A stretch of DNA of 64,000 bases from Leptospira sp. WS39.C2 (GCF_040833965.1 NZ_CP162142.1:2443001-2507000), one strand, 5' to 3'; numbered from the stretch's first letter, positions 52,660 through 63,582 are shown. Program-made: numbers and translations. Notes: generated by a model not told the origin, from the sequence alone.

Positions 52660-53091
52660 TTACTTTCTTTTGATGAGGACCATCTGGTTTCCAACCTCAA
52701 AGGATTGGTCTAAAAAATAATAATCAGTGAGCTCTCGGATCATAAAAAGTCCTATTCCGTGTTCTCTGTAATCACTCACATCAAAACTTCGTAAATCTTT
52801 GGGTTCTACTTTTTTACCGTAATCTCTGAGTTTGATTTCCACTCTGTCTTTATCAAATTGGATTTCAATGAAAATGGGTTTGTCTAGGCGACTTGAATAA
52901 GCGTGACGAATGATATTGGTGATGGCTTCCCCAATCACCAATTTTAAATCCATGGAATCAAAAAGAGAAAATCCATGTTCTAAACATAAATTGAAAAAAT
53001 AGTTACGAGTGTGAGAAACAAAACGGGGGTTGGAAGGAATTTGGATACGGACTACTTTTCCGTAGTCCGCATGTTTCGTGGGGTTCGACAT
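52660..53091 (-). CDS. RsbW/SpoIIAB-like anti-sigma ATPase
   Basis: A 143-residue HATPase_c_2 domain. N-box is [18 protein letters not shown]1 is [10 protein letters not shown] and G2 is [12 protein letters not shown]. Such proteins bind a sigma factor and phosphorylate a STAS antagonist; a STAS protein occurs at 26416-26751. Its ATG shares bases with the xerD stop (TAATG), and it precedes hslV by 46 bases. Whether it regulates a sigma factor here is inferred. Confidence 0.88.
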   Translation of the reverse strand: MSNPTKHADYGKVVRIQIPSNPRFVSHTRNYFFNLCLEHGFSLFDSMDLKLVIGEAITNIIRHAYSSRLDKPIFIEIQFDKDRVEIKLRDYGKKVEPKDLRSFDVSDYREHGIGLFMIRELTDYYFLDQSFEVGNQMVLIKRK

Positions 53092-53999
53092 TATCCTCTC
53101 GGATGGAATTTCTTATGAACTTCCTTTAGAGTTTTATTTGCCATGTGTGTATAAATCTGTGTGGTAGAAATATCGATATGGCCAAGTAACTCTTGCACGG
53201 ATTTAAGGTCCGCGTGGTTTTCAAGAAGGTGTGTCGCAAACGAGTGACGAAGTGTATGAGGAGTGACTTTTTTCTTGATTTTAGTACGTTTGATGTAGTG
53301 GTTTAGTAGTCTCCAAACCGACTTACGATTGATATACGAACCTTTTTTGGAAACAAACACAAAGTCACAGGTTCTTTTTTTGAGAATTTCGGTGCGGCTT
53401 TCTACTAGGTAACGTTTGAGGATTTCCAAAGACTTCTCACCAAAAGGAACGAGGCGTTGTCTTCCCCCTTTACCTTCCACAGTGATGGTCATATTTTCCA
53501 TATCTATATCAGACATTTTTAAATTACATGCCTCTGAAATCCGAAGTCCAGAAGAGTAAAGTAATTCAAAGATACATTTATCACGAAGTTCGTATAAATT
53601 GTCCTCTTTGATATTTCGAAAGAGTTCCTCAATTTCCGCTTGTGTGAGGTAATCAGGAATAGTCCTTGCTACTTCAGGAGTTTCAATTTTTTCTGTTGGA
53701 TTGGAATCGAGACGTTTTTCATCACGTAAGTATTTATAAAACTGACGGATTGCCACAACTTCTCTTGCAAGAGTTTTTGCTGAGATTTTACGTTCTCTTT
53801 CTTCTTCGAGAAAACGCATGATGTCGTTTGCTTTTACTTCTAAAAAGTTGATATGTTCTTTTTCCAAAAAGATGGCGAACTTGTTTAGATCGTATCCGTA
53901 GGAATAAATCGAATTATCGCTCAGTCCTTTTTCTACGGACAGGTACTCTTGGAATGTTTGTAAAAGCTGATTTTGAGAAACTGGCAATTTGGAACCCAT
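53091..53999 (-). CDS. xerD: Tyrosine recombinase XerC/XerD
   Basis: A 302-residue site-specific recombinase. The active-site set is complete: R153 (SSGLRISEACNLK), K177, H248 and R251 (HTLRHSFATHLLE), H274 (LLGHIDISTTQIYTH) and Tyr283. It normally resolves chromosome dimers at dif. Its position upstream of hslV-hslU matches the xerC-clpQ-clpY order of Bacillus. XerC or XerD assignment is not firm. Confidence 0.92.
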   Translation of the reverse strand: MGSKLPVSQNQLLQTFQEYLSVEKGLSDNSIYSYGYDLNKFAIFLEKEHINFLEVKANDIMRFLEEERERKISAKTLAREVVAIRQFYKYLRDEKRLDSNPTEKIETPEVARTIPDYLTQAEIEELFRNIKEDNLYELRDKCIFELLYSSGLRISEACNLKMSDIDMENMTITVEGKGGRQRLVPFGEKSLEILKRYLVESRTEILKKRTCDFVFVSKKGSYINRKSVWRLLNHYIKRTKIKKKVTPHTLRHSFATHLLENHADLKSVQELLGHIDISTTQIYTHMANKTLKEVHKKFHPRG

Positions 54000-54096
54000 C
54001 TTTACTCTCTTATGTTACTTAAAGAGTCGGACAAAAAGCTTAAAGAGACTTATTATTTTTTTTGCCACAATTGGCTATGTCAGGAAAAAAGGAGAT

Positions 54097-54618
54097 GTGC
54101 CTTACCGAATCACTCCCTTTTTTTTACTCATCCTTTCTATCCTGTTAGTCGTTAATTGCGGCCGAAAAGAACGAACACTTTTTGAAGAAGGGAAAAAATG
54201 GGAATTGGTCGGAGAAAAAACAAAAGCCCTCTATTATTACGAACTTTCGCTCCGGGAAAATCCTGAATACGATCCCGTCCTCAAACGAATGGGACTCCTC
54301 CTTGCTGACAATGTTGAATCCATTGCCACCGCCATCTTTTATTTGGAAAAATACCACAAACAAAAAAAAGACGACACAGAAGTACAAAGAGAACTCTTCC
54401 GCCTCTATCTTACCACAGGATACGAAAAAGAAGCATTGGAAATTTTAGAGGAAATTCGCTTCCAAGGGAAAAAAGAAACCTTGGAATTTTTTGAAGCCAC
54501 CTATCTCTGTCTTACAAGAGGGGTAAAACAAAAGGAATACCTCCAAAGCTTAGAAAAAAGTCCACTTTCAGGGGACCCTTACTACGCACCGTGGGTGCGG
54601 GCTTGTGAAACAAAATAG
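54097..54618 (+). CDS. TPR-like lipoprotein
   Basis: A frame beginning as early as 53989, but the signal peptide FFLLILSILLVVNC suggests that the true start is the GTG at 54097 (GGAG two bases upstream, close spacing). The lipobox is LVVNC. The mature part has two or three TPR-like helical hairpins (KWELVGEKTKALYYYELSLRENPEYDPVLKRMG). Unknown function; probably scaffolding in the envelope. It is divergent from xerD with overlapping 5' regions. Confidence 0.6.
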   Translation: MPYRITPFFLLILSILLVVNCGRKERTLFEEGKKWELVGEKTKALYYYELSLRENPEYDPVLKRMGLLLADNVESIATAIFYLEKYHKQKKDDTEVQRELFRLYLTTGYEKEALEILEEIRFQGKKETLEFFEATYLCLTRGVKQKEYLQSLEKSPLSGDPYYAPWVRACETK

Positions 54619-54678
54619 GCAAGAATCGTTTAGACCGAGTCTAAAGAATAACGAACTAGATATAAATTAGGAGAGATT

Positions 54679-55620
54679 ATGAACCACAAAGTTGTCATCA
54701 TTGGATCAGGACCAGCTGGACACACAGCAGCCATTTACGCAGCGAGAGCCAATTTAAACCCAGTGATGTATGAAGGATTTATGGCGGGTGGAGTTGCCGC
54801 AGGTGGACAACTCACAACCACAACGGAAGTGGAAAATTTCCCTGGTTTTCCAGAAGGGATCGATGGTACAAAACTCACGCAACTTTTCCGAGAACAATCG
54901 GCAAAATACGGAACCACCATCCACACCCAAACCATCACAAAAGTGGATTTATCAAAACGACCTTTTACCATTTGGTCTGATGACGAAGAAATCAAAGCAG
55001 ATTCGATTATCATTGCCACTGGCGCAACCGCCAAACGTATGTTCGTCAAAGGGGAAGATGTATATTGGCAACGTGGGATTTCCGCTTGTGCGGTATGTGA
55101 CGGTGCCCTTCCTATTTACCGTAATAAGGCCCTTGCCGTGGTTGGTGGTGGAGACTCAGCAGTAGAAGAAGCAAACCACCTCACGAAATTTGCATCCAAA
55201 GTGTATCTTGTGGTACGACGGGACCAACTCCGCGCTTCCCAAATCATGCAAAAACGTGCTATGGAACACCCAAAAATTGAAATCCTTTGGAACCAAACAG
55301 TTGTAGAAGCGAAAGGTGGTGCTGGTGGTCTTACATCAATCACACTCGAGAGCACAAAAGACAAATCCCAAAAAGACTTGGAAGTGGGTGGACTCTTTTA
55401 TGCAATCGGCCACGTTCCTAATACGGAAATTTTCAAGGGCCAACTGAATTTAGATGAAACGGGTTATATCATCACAAAACCGGGAACGACCCAAACCAAT
55501 GTGGAAGGTGTGTTTGCCGCAGGTGATGTTCAGGACAAAGTGTACAGACAAGCGATCACCGCTGCAGGTAGTGGTTGTATGGCCGCACTCGAAGCAGAAC
55601 GCTGGTTAGAAGGTCATTAG
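54679..55620 (+). CDS. trxB: Thioredoxin reductase
   Basis: A 313-residue FAD/NADPH disulfide reductase. The FAD fold [15 protein letters not shown] is at the start, the redox pair C137-C140 is in [10 protein letters not shown], and NADPH-binding [10 protein letters not shown] follows, with a second FAD motif in [16 protein letters not shown]. It reduces thioredoxin with NADPH. AGGAG lies eight bases upstream. A strong terminator follows. Confidence 0.96.
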   Translation: MNHKVVIIGSGPAGHTAAIYAARANLNPVMYEGFMAGGVAAGGQLTTTTEVENFPGFPEGIDGTKLTQLFREQSAKYGTTIHTQTITKVDLSKRPFTIWSDDEEIKADSIIIATGATAKRMFVKGEDVYWQRGISACAVCDGALPIYRNKALAVVGGGDSAVEEANHLTKFASKVYLVVRRDQLRASQIMQKRAMEHPKIEILWNQTVVEAKGGAGGLTSITLESTKDKSQKDLEVGGLFYAIGHVPNTEIFKGQLNLDETGYIITKPGTTQTNVEGVFAAGDVQDKVYRQAITAAGSGCMAALEAERWLEGH

Positions 55621-55652
55621 ACCAACTCGTTACCATTTTCCAATGGGAAGAG

Positions 55653-55692
55653 AAACCGGTTTGGTAATCAAATGCCAAATCGGTTTTTTTTT
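55653..55692 (+). terminator. Intrinsic terminator of trxB
   Basis: AACCGGTTTGG (55653-55663) pairs with CCAAATCGGTT (55675-55685) with one mismatch, followed by a T run to 55692. It sits about 30 bases after the trxB stop. Confidence 0.88.
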
Positions 55693-55840
55693 AATTTCCA
55701 GACAATTCCAAGATGGGATTCTACATCAGGACAAAATTTAAAAAAAACGAATTTCAATCCGAGTGAAAATTCTTTGGTTGCCAAGGAATTTTATACCGTA
55801 TAACTTTATACACTAAATGATACTGTATATGGAAAGAATT

Positions 55841-56380
55841 ATGGGAAATACATTAAAAAGTTCTTTTTTGGTTCTTTTTGTGTTGCTTACAATCGGATTA
55901 CATACAACTTGCAAATCTCATCTTACAAAACAAAGTAATGAAAAATTTTTTGATGAAAATCTCCATTTATTCGAAAGTCTTACTGATGAAGAAATCAAAA
56001 GCATAACCAATAATGTAACGATTAGAACTTTTGATCCAAATTTTCATGGAAATCAAATTGCATTCAATGAAACAAATGGCAAAACCTATCTCTGGTATCC
56101 TAATAATAAAAAACTAATTATGGGAAACTATAAAATTAAAAACAACAGTGTCCTTTGTTTTATGTATTTTGGAAATGTAAAAAATGAAGTGACTGGTGAA
56201 GTTGGAGGAGTTTGGAATTGTACACCGTTACATTCTTATTATGTTCGAATTAAGGAAAAAACGAATTCTAATGTATTTCAAATGAATGAGAGTTTAAAAA
56301 TGCCTTTTATTCTAAATCGTTTTCCAGAAGAATCATTTTCCTCTTTATTGGAAAAATATAAATTAACCAAAGAAAATTGA
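55841..56380 (+). CDS. Hypothetical AT-rich lipoprotein
   Basis: A 179-residue product with signal MGNTLKSSFLVLFVLLTIGL and lipobox-like HTTC. In-frame ATGs also occur at 55817 and 55829. The mature part is Asn/Lys-rich with no known domain. The gene is visibly more AT-rich than its neighbours, lies alone between a terminator and a decayed gene, and may be recently acquired. Expression is supported only by GGAAAG upstream. Confidence 0.6.
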   Translation: MGNTLKSSFLVLFVLLTIGLHTTCKSHLTKQSNEKFFDENLHLFESLTDEEIKSITNNVTIRTFDPNFHGNQIAFNETNGKTYLWYPNNKKLIMGNYKIKNNSVLCFMYFGNVKNEVTGEVGGVWNCTPLHSYYVRIKEKTNSNVFQMNESLKMPFILNRFPEESFSSLLEKYKLTKEN

Positions 56381-56465
56381 TTTGTTTTGAACCTAAAATC
56401 GAATGAGGTTTAGAATCTTTCTGACCAATCAATTCTCCTTTTTTAAAAACCCAATCTAATTCACA

Positions 56466-58202
56466 TCAATCCGAATACAACACCGATTCCCTGTTAGAAA
56501 ATACAACGGAAGTTCCATTTGGTGCTACATATTGTTTTTTCCCATTCTCCCATTCCACAATCGTGTAATTGGATCCTCGAAATACAATTTGGTTCCCAGG
56601 GAAAACATTGGCTTCCCATCCATCCCCATACCAACGGTAGTTTCCTTTTTTCCATAGGAAAAAGTATGATCCCTTCGGTCCTAAAAACTCCCCTTCTCGT
56701 TTACCAGAAAAATCTTCTACATTGGCTAAAAAGACACGTGTCAAGGAAGGAATTTCGTCATACGATTTGATCTCTTTTGCTGTTTCTTTTATAGAAAATC
56801 CCTTTTCTAAAAAGGAATCAAATTCGTTTGGATTTTTAGAAGTCATTATAGTAAATCCAGAAAGGGAAAGTGGTTTTGTTTTTTTTAAGATATCAATTTT
56901 ATCAGTCTCAAATTGTTTTGTACTGTCTTTCAGTAAAGTATCAGCACTCACACCCGTTACTTTTTGTTAGGCGAGTGTAGAATCAAGTCCCAAACAAGTT
57001 TCCTTTTGGTAGGATGTGATTGTGTCTTTTCCATAAACATCATGCAAATGTTTTACAAGGATGGCACCAATCAGATAGGGAATGTTATCCTTGTATTTGG
57101 CATCAACCAAGGATTTGAAATTTTTTGGAACTTTGTTTTCACGGATTAACTTTTCAGTTTCCATATACAACCAAACTCGTTTACGGTCGCTAAAGCGAGA
57201 TTCAATATAAGACGCGAATCCTTCTTCAAACCAAGGGTCCATAATTTCTTGGTTAGGTGCCTTGCCCGTTTCTGCGATGGTTTTTAAACAGGAAACTTGT
57301 TCTGCGTTTCTGGTTAATTTTTGGATGGCCATACTAAAATTGACCCGACGAAGTGAATCGGCATCAAAATTGGGATTCCCTGTTTTTTCTGGCATCTGTT
57401 CGCCACAACAAAGTACAATGGCATCCTTTCCACCAAGTCCCAACTCCCCTGGGAGTGCCCCTGGAAGATCAAAACCAACATATTCTTTAGCTGTAACATA
57501 CTCATCAAAAAGTAGAACAGGAATTTTTCCCCTATTTTCAAATCCAAATTCTTGTTTTAAATAGGAAAATAGTGTTTTGGTTTTGACTTCATCACCAAAC
57601 ACGCGTAAAAATTCACTCCACTTTTCGGAACCATAAAACACTAAGTTACTCAATTCCAACTTTGGTTTTCCAAACTGGGATTCATTCACAAGTAAATAGT
57701 TTTGGAACTCGAGTGGTTTTTGGAATGTGGTATCGTATTCTTTTCTGTTAGAAATCCAATATTTAGTGATTTTGGTATTGTCTGGATAATTCCATACAAG
57801 TGTCGGTGAACATCCATTACACGAACTGGGCGTAGGAGCAAATACAAATCCAATCCCTGTTGGAAAATCTAATTTAAAGATCCCTGTGGGCCATTCAGTA
57901 AATACACTGCCATCTGCTCGTTTCCATTGGTAATGGTTTTTTGCCCATTGGTAGACCTCTCCCCCATCAGGCCCCGAATAATACCCGGGTGCAGCATCTA
58001 AAAACCCCAATTTCAAATCTTCTAGTTTGGGTTCTTGGAGTTTTTCTGATTGGAAAAAACTAGTTGGTGCTGTTTCTCCAAAATCAAAATACAAAACATC
58101 TGCCCCACTCCCTCGTTTTAAAGGAACAGGTTTTCGTTCGGAATCAGAATAGAGGAAAGAACCGAGGAAAAATACAAAGGTTAGAATCAGAAAACGTTTC
58201 AT
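56466..58202 (-). pseudogene. Peptidase-MA-like exported protein interrupted by an in-frame stop
   Basis: One reading frame of 579 codons is broken only by a TAA at 56967-56969. Before it are 411 codons with signal MKRFLILTFVFFLGSFLYS and MA-peptidase-like sequence (DPWFEEGFASYIESRFS, then YLIGAILVKHLHDVYG). After it, about 167 codons continue the same frame smoothly with a GVSADTLLKDSTKQFE segment that matches the end of such domains. A second start (GTG at 56951) is in the same frame. No HExxH was found. This is probably a nonsense-mutated gene; alternatives are sequencing error, stop readthrough or two reinitiating genes. Confidence 0.62.
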
Positions 58203-58262
58203 GGGAGCCAATTTTTTTGCCCCCCAATCATCGTCTGTTTTTAGGACTCTGTCAAGAGGATT

Positions 58263-58751
58263 CTAAACAGCGTTTTGGTTTCGATAGGCGATGGCAATTT
58301 GCCCTGTGCGGGAGATCTCTCGGATTCCAAACGGTTTTAATACGGCAATGATATTGGTCACCTGACGAGAATTTCCCGAAAACTCTATCAAAAGAGAATC
58401 TTCTGTCATTTCCAAGATTTTCACATCAAATCCATTACAAATTGTCAATGCTTCACTGCGATTGCTTTCGTTAATGGAAAATGATACAAGCACAAGTTCC
58501 CTTTGTACAGAACTTGCATAAGCCATATCTTGGACTTTCAAAACATCAGGGAGTTTCAAAAGTTGGTTTTTCACCTGACCCACCACAAAATCATCTCCAT
58601 TCAGGACAATTGTCATAGAAGATACTTCTTGGTTGTCTGTGACTCCAACCGCTATGGAATCAATGTTATACCCACGTCTAGTGAATAAACCAGATACATG
58701 ACTCATCACACCTGGATGGTTATTGACTAAAATACTAAGTGTATGTTTCAT
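58263..58751 (-). CDS. ilvN: Acetolactate synthase small (regulatory) subunit
   Basis: A 162-residue protein with an N-terminal ACT domain ([21 protein letters not shown]) that binds the feedback inhibitor valine and a C-terminal activating domain ending [18 protein letters not shown]. It regulates IlvB. The ATG overlaps the ilvB stop as ATGA. IlvH is an equivalent name. Confidence 0.92.
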   Translation of the reverse strand: MKHTLSILVNNHPGVMSHVSGLFTRRGYNIDSIAVGVTDNQEVSSMTIVLNGDDFVVGQVKNQLLKLPDVLKVQDMAYASSVQRELVLVSFSINESNRSEALTICNGFDVKILEMTEDSLLIEFSGNSRQVTNIIAVLKPFGIREISRTGQIAIAYRNQNAV

Positions 58752-60454
58752 TTTTTCAATTTCCCCAAGTCTTTGAATTCAATGAGATCTTGTTGTGATT
58801 TTCCAGCCGGGATCATGGGGAATACTTTTTCTTCTGCAGGGATCATCACTTCGATGAGAGCCGAACCACTATCTTTCAAAAAAAACTCTACACCTTTGTC
58901 TATGTCTGATTTTTTTTCAATCCTCATGGCAGGGATATCATAGGCCTCGGCTAGTTTTACAAAGTTTGGATTGTAAGTCCATTGAGATTCACTGAATCTT
59001 TCTTCATAAAAAAGTTCCTGCCATTGGCGGACCATACCAAGAAAGTTATTATTAAAAAGTAAAATTTTAACACCTAACTTCGATTGTGCGATAGTAGCAA
59101 GTTCTTGGATACACATTTGAAAAGATCCGTCTCCTGTTACACATATCACAGTTTTGTCTGGGTTTCCAAACTTAGCGCCGATGGCTGCTGGAAGTCCATA
59201 CCCCATGGTTCCAAGACCACCGGAAGTAAGCCAAGTGTTTGGTTTATCAAATAAATAATACTGAGCCGCCCACATTTGGTGTTGGCCAACATCGGTAGAA
59301 ACAATTGCTTCGCCTTTCGTTTTTGTATACACCCTGTTTAAAAAGTCTTGGGGTTTGATTGTATCACCGCTGTTATCAAAATCTAGTGGGTGGTTTTTTT
59401 TGAGGTTTTGGATGTTTTCGATCCAGGTAGCTCTGTCCCCTCCTTTCACAAAAGGAAGGATTTCACGAATGGCATCTTTAAGATCACCATGTAGGATGTG
59501 ATCCACATTAATTCGTTTATTAAATTCAGCAGCATCTATATCGACATGGGCACGTACGGCATTCGGTGCAAAGTCTTGGTATTTGGCAACACGGTCATCA
59601 AACCGAGCTCCCAAATTCAAAATATAATCACATTCTAACACCGCTTTGTTGGCGTAAGCTGTTCCGTGCATGCCAAGCATTCCCACAGAAAGTGGATGGG
59701 TTCCAGGAAACGCACCAAGTCCCATAAGTGTTGTTGTGACAGGGGCATTTGCTTTTTCAGCAAGAGCTTTGATTTCAGCAGAGGCAAAGGAATTGATCGC
59801 ACCACCACCTACATAGAGTAACGGGCGTTTGGCTTGGTTCAGAGCATCTGCAAATTCTTGTGGATCCCCTTTTACCTTTGGTCTTTCATAATGGTGAGGT
59901 GCAATTTTTAAAGAAGATGCTTTACGAACTGTTGTTTTACCCAATTGTACATCTTTGGGAAAATCAAGTAACACAGGACCAGGCCTTCCTCCCATTGCAA
60001 TTTTGATGGCTTCTTCAAAATGACGAGCAAGGTCATCAGCTCTTTTGATGAGGGCATTGTATTTTGTGATGGGAATTGTAATTCCAAAAATATCTGCTTC
60101 TTGGAAAGCATCGGTTCCAATAGCATCAGTGGCTACCTGACCTGTGATGGCAAGGATGGGAACAGAATCCATTTTGGCATCTGTTAGACCAGTGATTAAG
60201 TTCGTAGCCCCTGGCCCAGAGGTCGCGATACAAACACCTAACTTACCTGTAGAACGAGCATACCCTTCGGCCATGTGAATCGCACCTTGTTCGTGTCGTA
60301 CAAGGATGTGTTTGATTTTTTTGCTATGATAGAGTTCGTCGTAAAAAGGGAGAATGGCACCACCAGGGTATCCAAAGACAATTTCCACACCCGCTTCTTC
60401 CAATAATTCGACCATAAGCCGGCCGCCAGTAATCGCTTCGGTTGTAGATGTCAT
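58748..60454 (-). CDS. ilvB: Acetolactate synthase large (catalytic) subunit
   Basis: A 568-residue ThDP enzyme for valine, leucine and isoleucine synthesis. Seen are the catalytic Glu region [31 protein letters not shown], and the ThDP/Mg motif [31 protein letters not shown]. It condenses pyruvate or 2-oxobutyrate. The ATG at 60454 has GGGGGA upstream and is preferred over one at 60475. Leucine genes (leuB) are elsewhere in this window. Confidence 0.95.
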   Translation of the reverse strand: MTSTTEAITGGRLMVELLEEAGVEIVFGYPGGAILPFYDELYHSKKIKHILVRHEQGAIHMAEGYARSTGKLGVCIATSGPGATNLITGLTDAKMDSVPILAITGQVATDAIGTDAFQEADIFGITIPITKYNALIKRADDLARHFEEAIKIAMGGRPGPVLLDFPKDVQLGKTTVRKASSLKIAPHHYERPKVKGDPQEFADALNQAKRPLLYVGGGAINSFASAEIKALAEKANAPVTTTLMGLGAFPGTHPLSVGMLGMHGTAYANKAVLECDYILNLGARFDDRVAKYQDFAPNAVRAHVDIDAAEFNKRINVDHILHGDLKDAIREILPFVKGGDRATWIENIQNLKKNHPLDFDNSGDTIKPQDFLNRVYTKTKGEAIVSTDVGQHQMWAAQYYLFDKPNTWLTSGGLGTMGYGLPAAIGAKFGNPDKTVICVTGDGSFQMCIQELATIAQSKLGVKILLFNNNFLGMVRQWQELFYEERFSESQWTYNPNFVKLAEAYDIPAMRIEKKSDIDKGVEFFLKDSGSALIEVMIPAEEKVFPMIPAGKSQQDLIEFKDLGKLKK

Positions 60455-60565
60455 TCGTTTCCCCCCTATTGTCATTTCTGCAAAAAAGAGCCTGTTGTCA
60501 ATGTTCTCACGTTTTTGAGTCGATTTTTACTGTCTAAAAAGGAATGCTGAAAATTGGAACCTAAT

Positions 60566-61672
60566 ATGGAAAACGCCGAAATCGAAAAAACACAAGAAGA
60601 TGAAAAATTCACAAAAATAAAAGCTCTTGCAAAAGAAGCATATCGTTTTCTCGACCAAGGCCGCTTCAAAGAAGCAAAAGAACGATTAGACATATTACTT
60701 GATGAAGACCCTACTAATACTTATGGGCTTGTTGGACTTGGTGATTATTATGCCAAAACAAAACAACCAGAACAAGCCATCCAATACTATCGAAAATGTT
60801 TGAGTGGTGATACCACAAATAAATTTTCCCTTATGGGTCTTATGAATGCCTATCGGGATCTCAATAGTTTAAAACGGATCATTGAAGTTGCAGAAGAATT
60901 TCACCACATAACAATCACAGATGCAAGTATCCTATCTCGAGTGGCAGATGCCCATAGGAAATTAAAAAACTTTAAAGAATCCGAAGTATATTACATGGAA
61001 GCCTTACAAATTAATCCAAATGACCAGTACGTTATTGTTGGGCTTGGTCATTTGTACTTTGCTTGCCAAAGGTATGCAGATGCAATTTTGTGGTGGGAAA
61101 AACTTCTTGGTAGTCAACCAAACAATATCAAAATCCTAACTGAGATCGGAAACAGTTATCGAAAAATCAAAGATTTTGATAAAGCAATACTTTATTATGA
61201 AAGGGCAAAAGACCTTGATCCCAAAAACTTTTTTGCACTTTATGGTCTTGCTGAATCGTATCGAGGCAAAAAAGATTTTAAAACTGCGATCACGTATTGG
61301 GAAAAAATACTTGAGTCAGATCCTGAAAATAAACTAATTATCAACCGTTATGCGGACTCACTCAGAGGTCTTGGCAATTACGACAAAGCCCTAGAATGTT
61401 TTAACAAAATCCTGGCCAGTGGTGATGATTACTTTGCACTTCTTGGAAAAGCGGCCGCATTACGACTCATAGGTGATTTAGAAAAAGCAGAAGAAATTTA
61501 TTTAGGACTTCTTACCAAATCTCCAAATGACCCAAGACCTGCACTTGAGCTTTCGGACCTTTGGGACATTATGGGTAAAAAATCCCAAGCAATCAAACTT
61601 CTAGAAGATTTAGCAAAGAAAAATCCATCAAATGAGGCGATTCGCGAGCGGATTGAGTATTTAAAAGATTAG
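60566..61672 (+). CDS. Tetratricopeptide-repeat (TPR) protein
   Basis: A 368-residue protein composed almost wholly of about nine TPR units, e.g. [47 protein letters not shown] and [16 protein letters not shown]. There is no signal peptide, so it is cytoplasmic and probably a protein scaffold. The ATG at 60566 follows GGAA at six bases; an in-frame TTG lies at 60554. It is divergent from ilvB. Confidence 0.85.
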   Translation: MENAEIEKTQEDEKFTKIKALAKEAYRFLDQGRFKEAKERLDILLDEDPTNTYGLVGLGDYYAKTKQPEQAIQYYRKCLSGDTTNKFSLMGLMNAYRDLNSLKRIIEVAEEFHHITITDASILSRVADAHRKLKNFKESEVYYMEALQINPNDQYVIVGLGHLYFACQRYADAILWWEKLLGSQPNNIKILTEIGNSYRKIKDFDKAILYYERAKDLDPKNFFALYGLAESYRGKKDFKTAITYWEKILESDPENKLIINRYADSLRGLGNYDKALECFNKILASGDDYFALLGKAAALRLIGDLEKAEEIYLGLLTKSPNDPRPALELSDLWDIMGKKSQAIKLLEDLAKKNPSNEAIRERIEYLKD

Positions 61673-61823
61673 GAATTAAAAAATTCCAACCAAATCGGAA
61701 AAACTTACCTGAAAACGAGCCATCCACACTTACACACCAGTGAAAAATGGAAAATTCGATGGAAGTCAAATTCGGTTAAGAAACCACAATACTTCTAAAA
61801 GAGAAAACATGATTTTTGTACTT

Positions 61824-61855
61824 AACCACCGTCCCAATGGAACGATGGTTTTTTA
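61824..61855 (+). terminator. Hairpin and T tract, possible terminator
   Basis: AACCACCGT pairs with ACGATGGTT (one mismatch) around a nine-base loop and is followed by TTTTTT. It is 150 bases after the TPR stop, rather far, so it may end that mRNA or a small RNA in the 61673-61823 gap. Nothing else is seen in that gap. Confidence 0.45.
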
Positions 61856-61856
61856 G

Positions 61857-61920
61857 GTAACTCACTTCTTAAGGAGTTATGGTTTTGCGTGAAACTCGCT
61901 CCTTAAGGAGCAATGGTTTT
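61857..61920 (-). repeat. Imperfect direct repeat duplicating the 3' end of the p83/100 gene
   Basis: Two 30-base units (61857-61886 and 61891-61920) match at 25 positions with a 34-base period. The right unit holds the last codons and stop of the p83/100 gene and contains the palindrome GCTCCTTAAGGAGC; the left unit is the copy beyond the stop. Confidence 0.7.
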
Positions 61921-63582
61921 CAGTAAACTTAAGTCTTCTTTTTTGAAGACTTTGATGGTTGTTTTCTCACCCTCTTTTGGTTTACCCGTTACATAAATTT
62001 TGTCGCCAAAGAATGTAAGTTCAGAGTTTTCTTCCACTGGTTCTTCTGTCCTTTTTTCAAAGGTAAGGTCGGATTTGAAACGAGCCACATGGTATTTGTC
62101 TTTTACCTTTTCAATCACATAGATTTTATCTTCGCGGTTGATCATTGGAGTCCGCCAGAAAATATCTGCTGATTCACTTGTTTTTTTCACACCCAATTTG
62201 TCTGGATCAAGTAAAACCAGTTTGTGTTTACGAGTTTCAATTTTTTCTCCGTCATACCCTAAAACAAGTACACCTTGGTTTGCAATTTCTTTAAATTCCT
62301 TAGAACAAATGTTATTGTAAGGACTTTTGAATAAGGCATCATCTTTGGCAGGATCAATGGCCCAAAGTTCATTGGAATAATGGCCATCAGTATCATATTT
62401 GATAAACTTCATAAAAAGGATTTTGTTGTTCACAACATTATCACTTTGTTCTTCTTTTTTCTTCAGTTCTTCTTTTGTTTGAGCCAGTTCCGTTTTTAGT
62501 TCTTCTACTTTGGCTTCCACTTTTTGAACAGCATCTTCTTTTTTAGCGCCATCACCTGAAGTAGTAGTTCCAGTCCTTGCCTCTTCTTTTTTGGCAATTT
62601 GTTCTTCTTTTTTGCTTAACTCTTCTTTTTTGGCCTGGACTGCTTCTGATTTTTTATCAGTTTCCTTTTTCTCTTGTTCTATCTTTTTGACTTCTTCCGT
62701 TTTTTTCTCAATCTCTGCTTTATTTTTAACAGGGTCTTTTTTCAGTTCATTGAGACTTGCAACTGCTTCTTGTTCTTGTTTTTTGAGTGAATCTTTTTTG
62801 TCTTGGAGTTCTTTGCCTTCTTTGGACACTTCATCCTTTTTATCTTGCAAAACCTTTTTTTCTTCTTTGATTTTATCGGTTTGCAACTTGTCCATTTTTT
62901 TGGCTTCGTCTTCCATCTTTTGTTTGGTGGCAGGATCTTTTTCTTTATCCTTTACCGTACGATTCACGTCTTTTTCTAATTCATCAGTTGTGACATCATT
63001 CCCACTATCTTTTAAGATGTTTCTATCAATTGGGATGATGATTTGAGTTTTCCCTGGCCAATTTTTATACGTTGTATCAATTCCAAGTTTATCTGGTGCA
63101 GTCGCATCCATTACACCTGCTGTGTATTTTTTTGCAAAAAACTTAGCATCTTTTCTATGGGTTGCATTGTAGTACAAAATGTACTGGGCAAGAGTCTCTG
63201 CATTTCCCACTTTGTATTGGAAAGATTTTTCAATGTAGGAAGCAAGGATCCTAGCAATGGAATTTATGTGATCAAAACTTTGTGATTCTGAAATGGAGAG
63301 GATATCAGCTCCGAGTTTTCCATCGGGTCCAGGTAAGATCCTTTGGATTTTGACTCCATCTGAGTTTGCAGTTGATTCCTTTGACAATGTTTCCGCGAGT
63401 TTTTTACCCGTTTCCGTATTTTCTTGGATGATGTCATCAGAAGCCTTACGTAAGGAACGGTTGATGAATTCAATTTTTTTGGAACCCTTGATTTCGGATT
63501 CTCCGAGTGGGGCTTTGGATTGAGCTGTCAGGGAAAATCCGACAGCGATTAGGCAAATGATGATGGAACGAGAGATTCTCAT
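61903..63582 (-). CDS. p83/100 family antigen homologue
   Basis: A 559-residue exported protein with signal MRISRSIIICLIAVGFSLTAQ. Residues 30-195 (with ILPGPDGKLGADILSISESQ, and YILYYNATHRKD) and 395-559 (with LWAIDPAKDDA, DKYHVARF) match the Borrelia P83/100 family pattern; between them, about 200-385, is a long Lys/Glu coiled coil (DKKDEVSKEGKELQDKKDSL). Borrelia p83/100 is a well-known immunodominant protein of unknown function. It may act as a periplasmic structural protein. Its stop lies in a duplicated palindromic segment. Confidence 0.82.
   Translation of the reverse strand: MRISRSIIICLIAVGFSLTAQSKAPLGESEIKGSKKIEFINRSLRKASDDIIQENTETGKKLAETLSKESTANSDGVKIQRILPGPDGKLGADILSISESQSFDHINSIARILASYIEKSFQYKVGNAETLAQYILYYNATHRKDAKFFAKKYTAGVMDATAPDKLGIDTTYKNWPGKTQIIIPIDRNILKDSGNDVTTDELEKDVNRTVKDKEKDPATKQKMEDEAKKMDKLQTDKIKEEKKVLQDKKDEVSKEGKELQDKKDSLKKQEQEAVASLNELKKDPVKNKAEIEKKTEEVKKIEQEKKETDKKSEAVQAKKEELSKKEEQIAKKEEARTGTTTSGDGAKKEDAVQKVEAKVEELKTELAQTKEELKKKEEQSDNVVNNKILFMKFIKYDTDGHYSNELWAIDPAKDDALFKSPYNNICSKEFKEIANQGVLVLGYDGEKIETRKHKLVLLDPDKLGVKKTSESADIFWRTPMINREDKIYVIEKVKDKYHVARFKSDLTFEKRTEEPVEENSELTFFGDKIYVTGKPKEGEKTTIKVFKKEDLSLLKTIAP

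Noticed and set aside
53989..54096. N-terminal extension of the TPR lipoprotein starting at 53989
   Set aside because: It lies inside the xerD start region, reads as hydrophobic/basic noise and would bury the lipoprotein signal; the GTG at 54097 fits better.
62441..62900. Repeated TTC/TTT-rich stretch that looks like a low-complexity repeat array
   Set aside because: It encodes the Lys/Glu coiled coil of the p83/100 homologue on the minus strand; not a separate repeat or CRISPR array.
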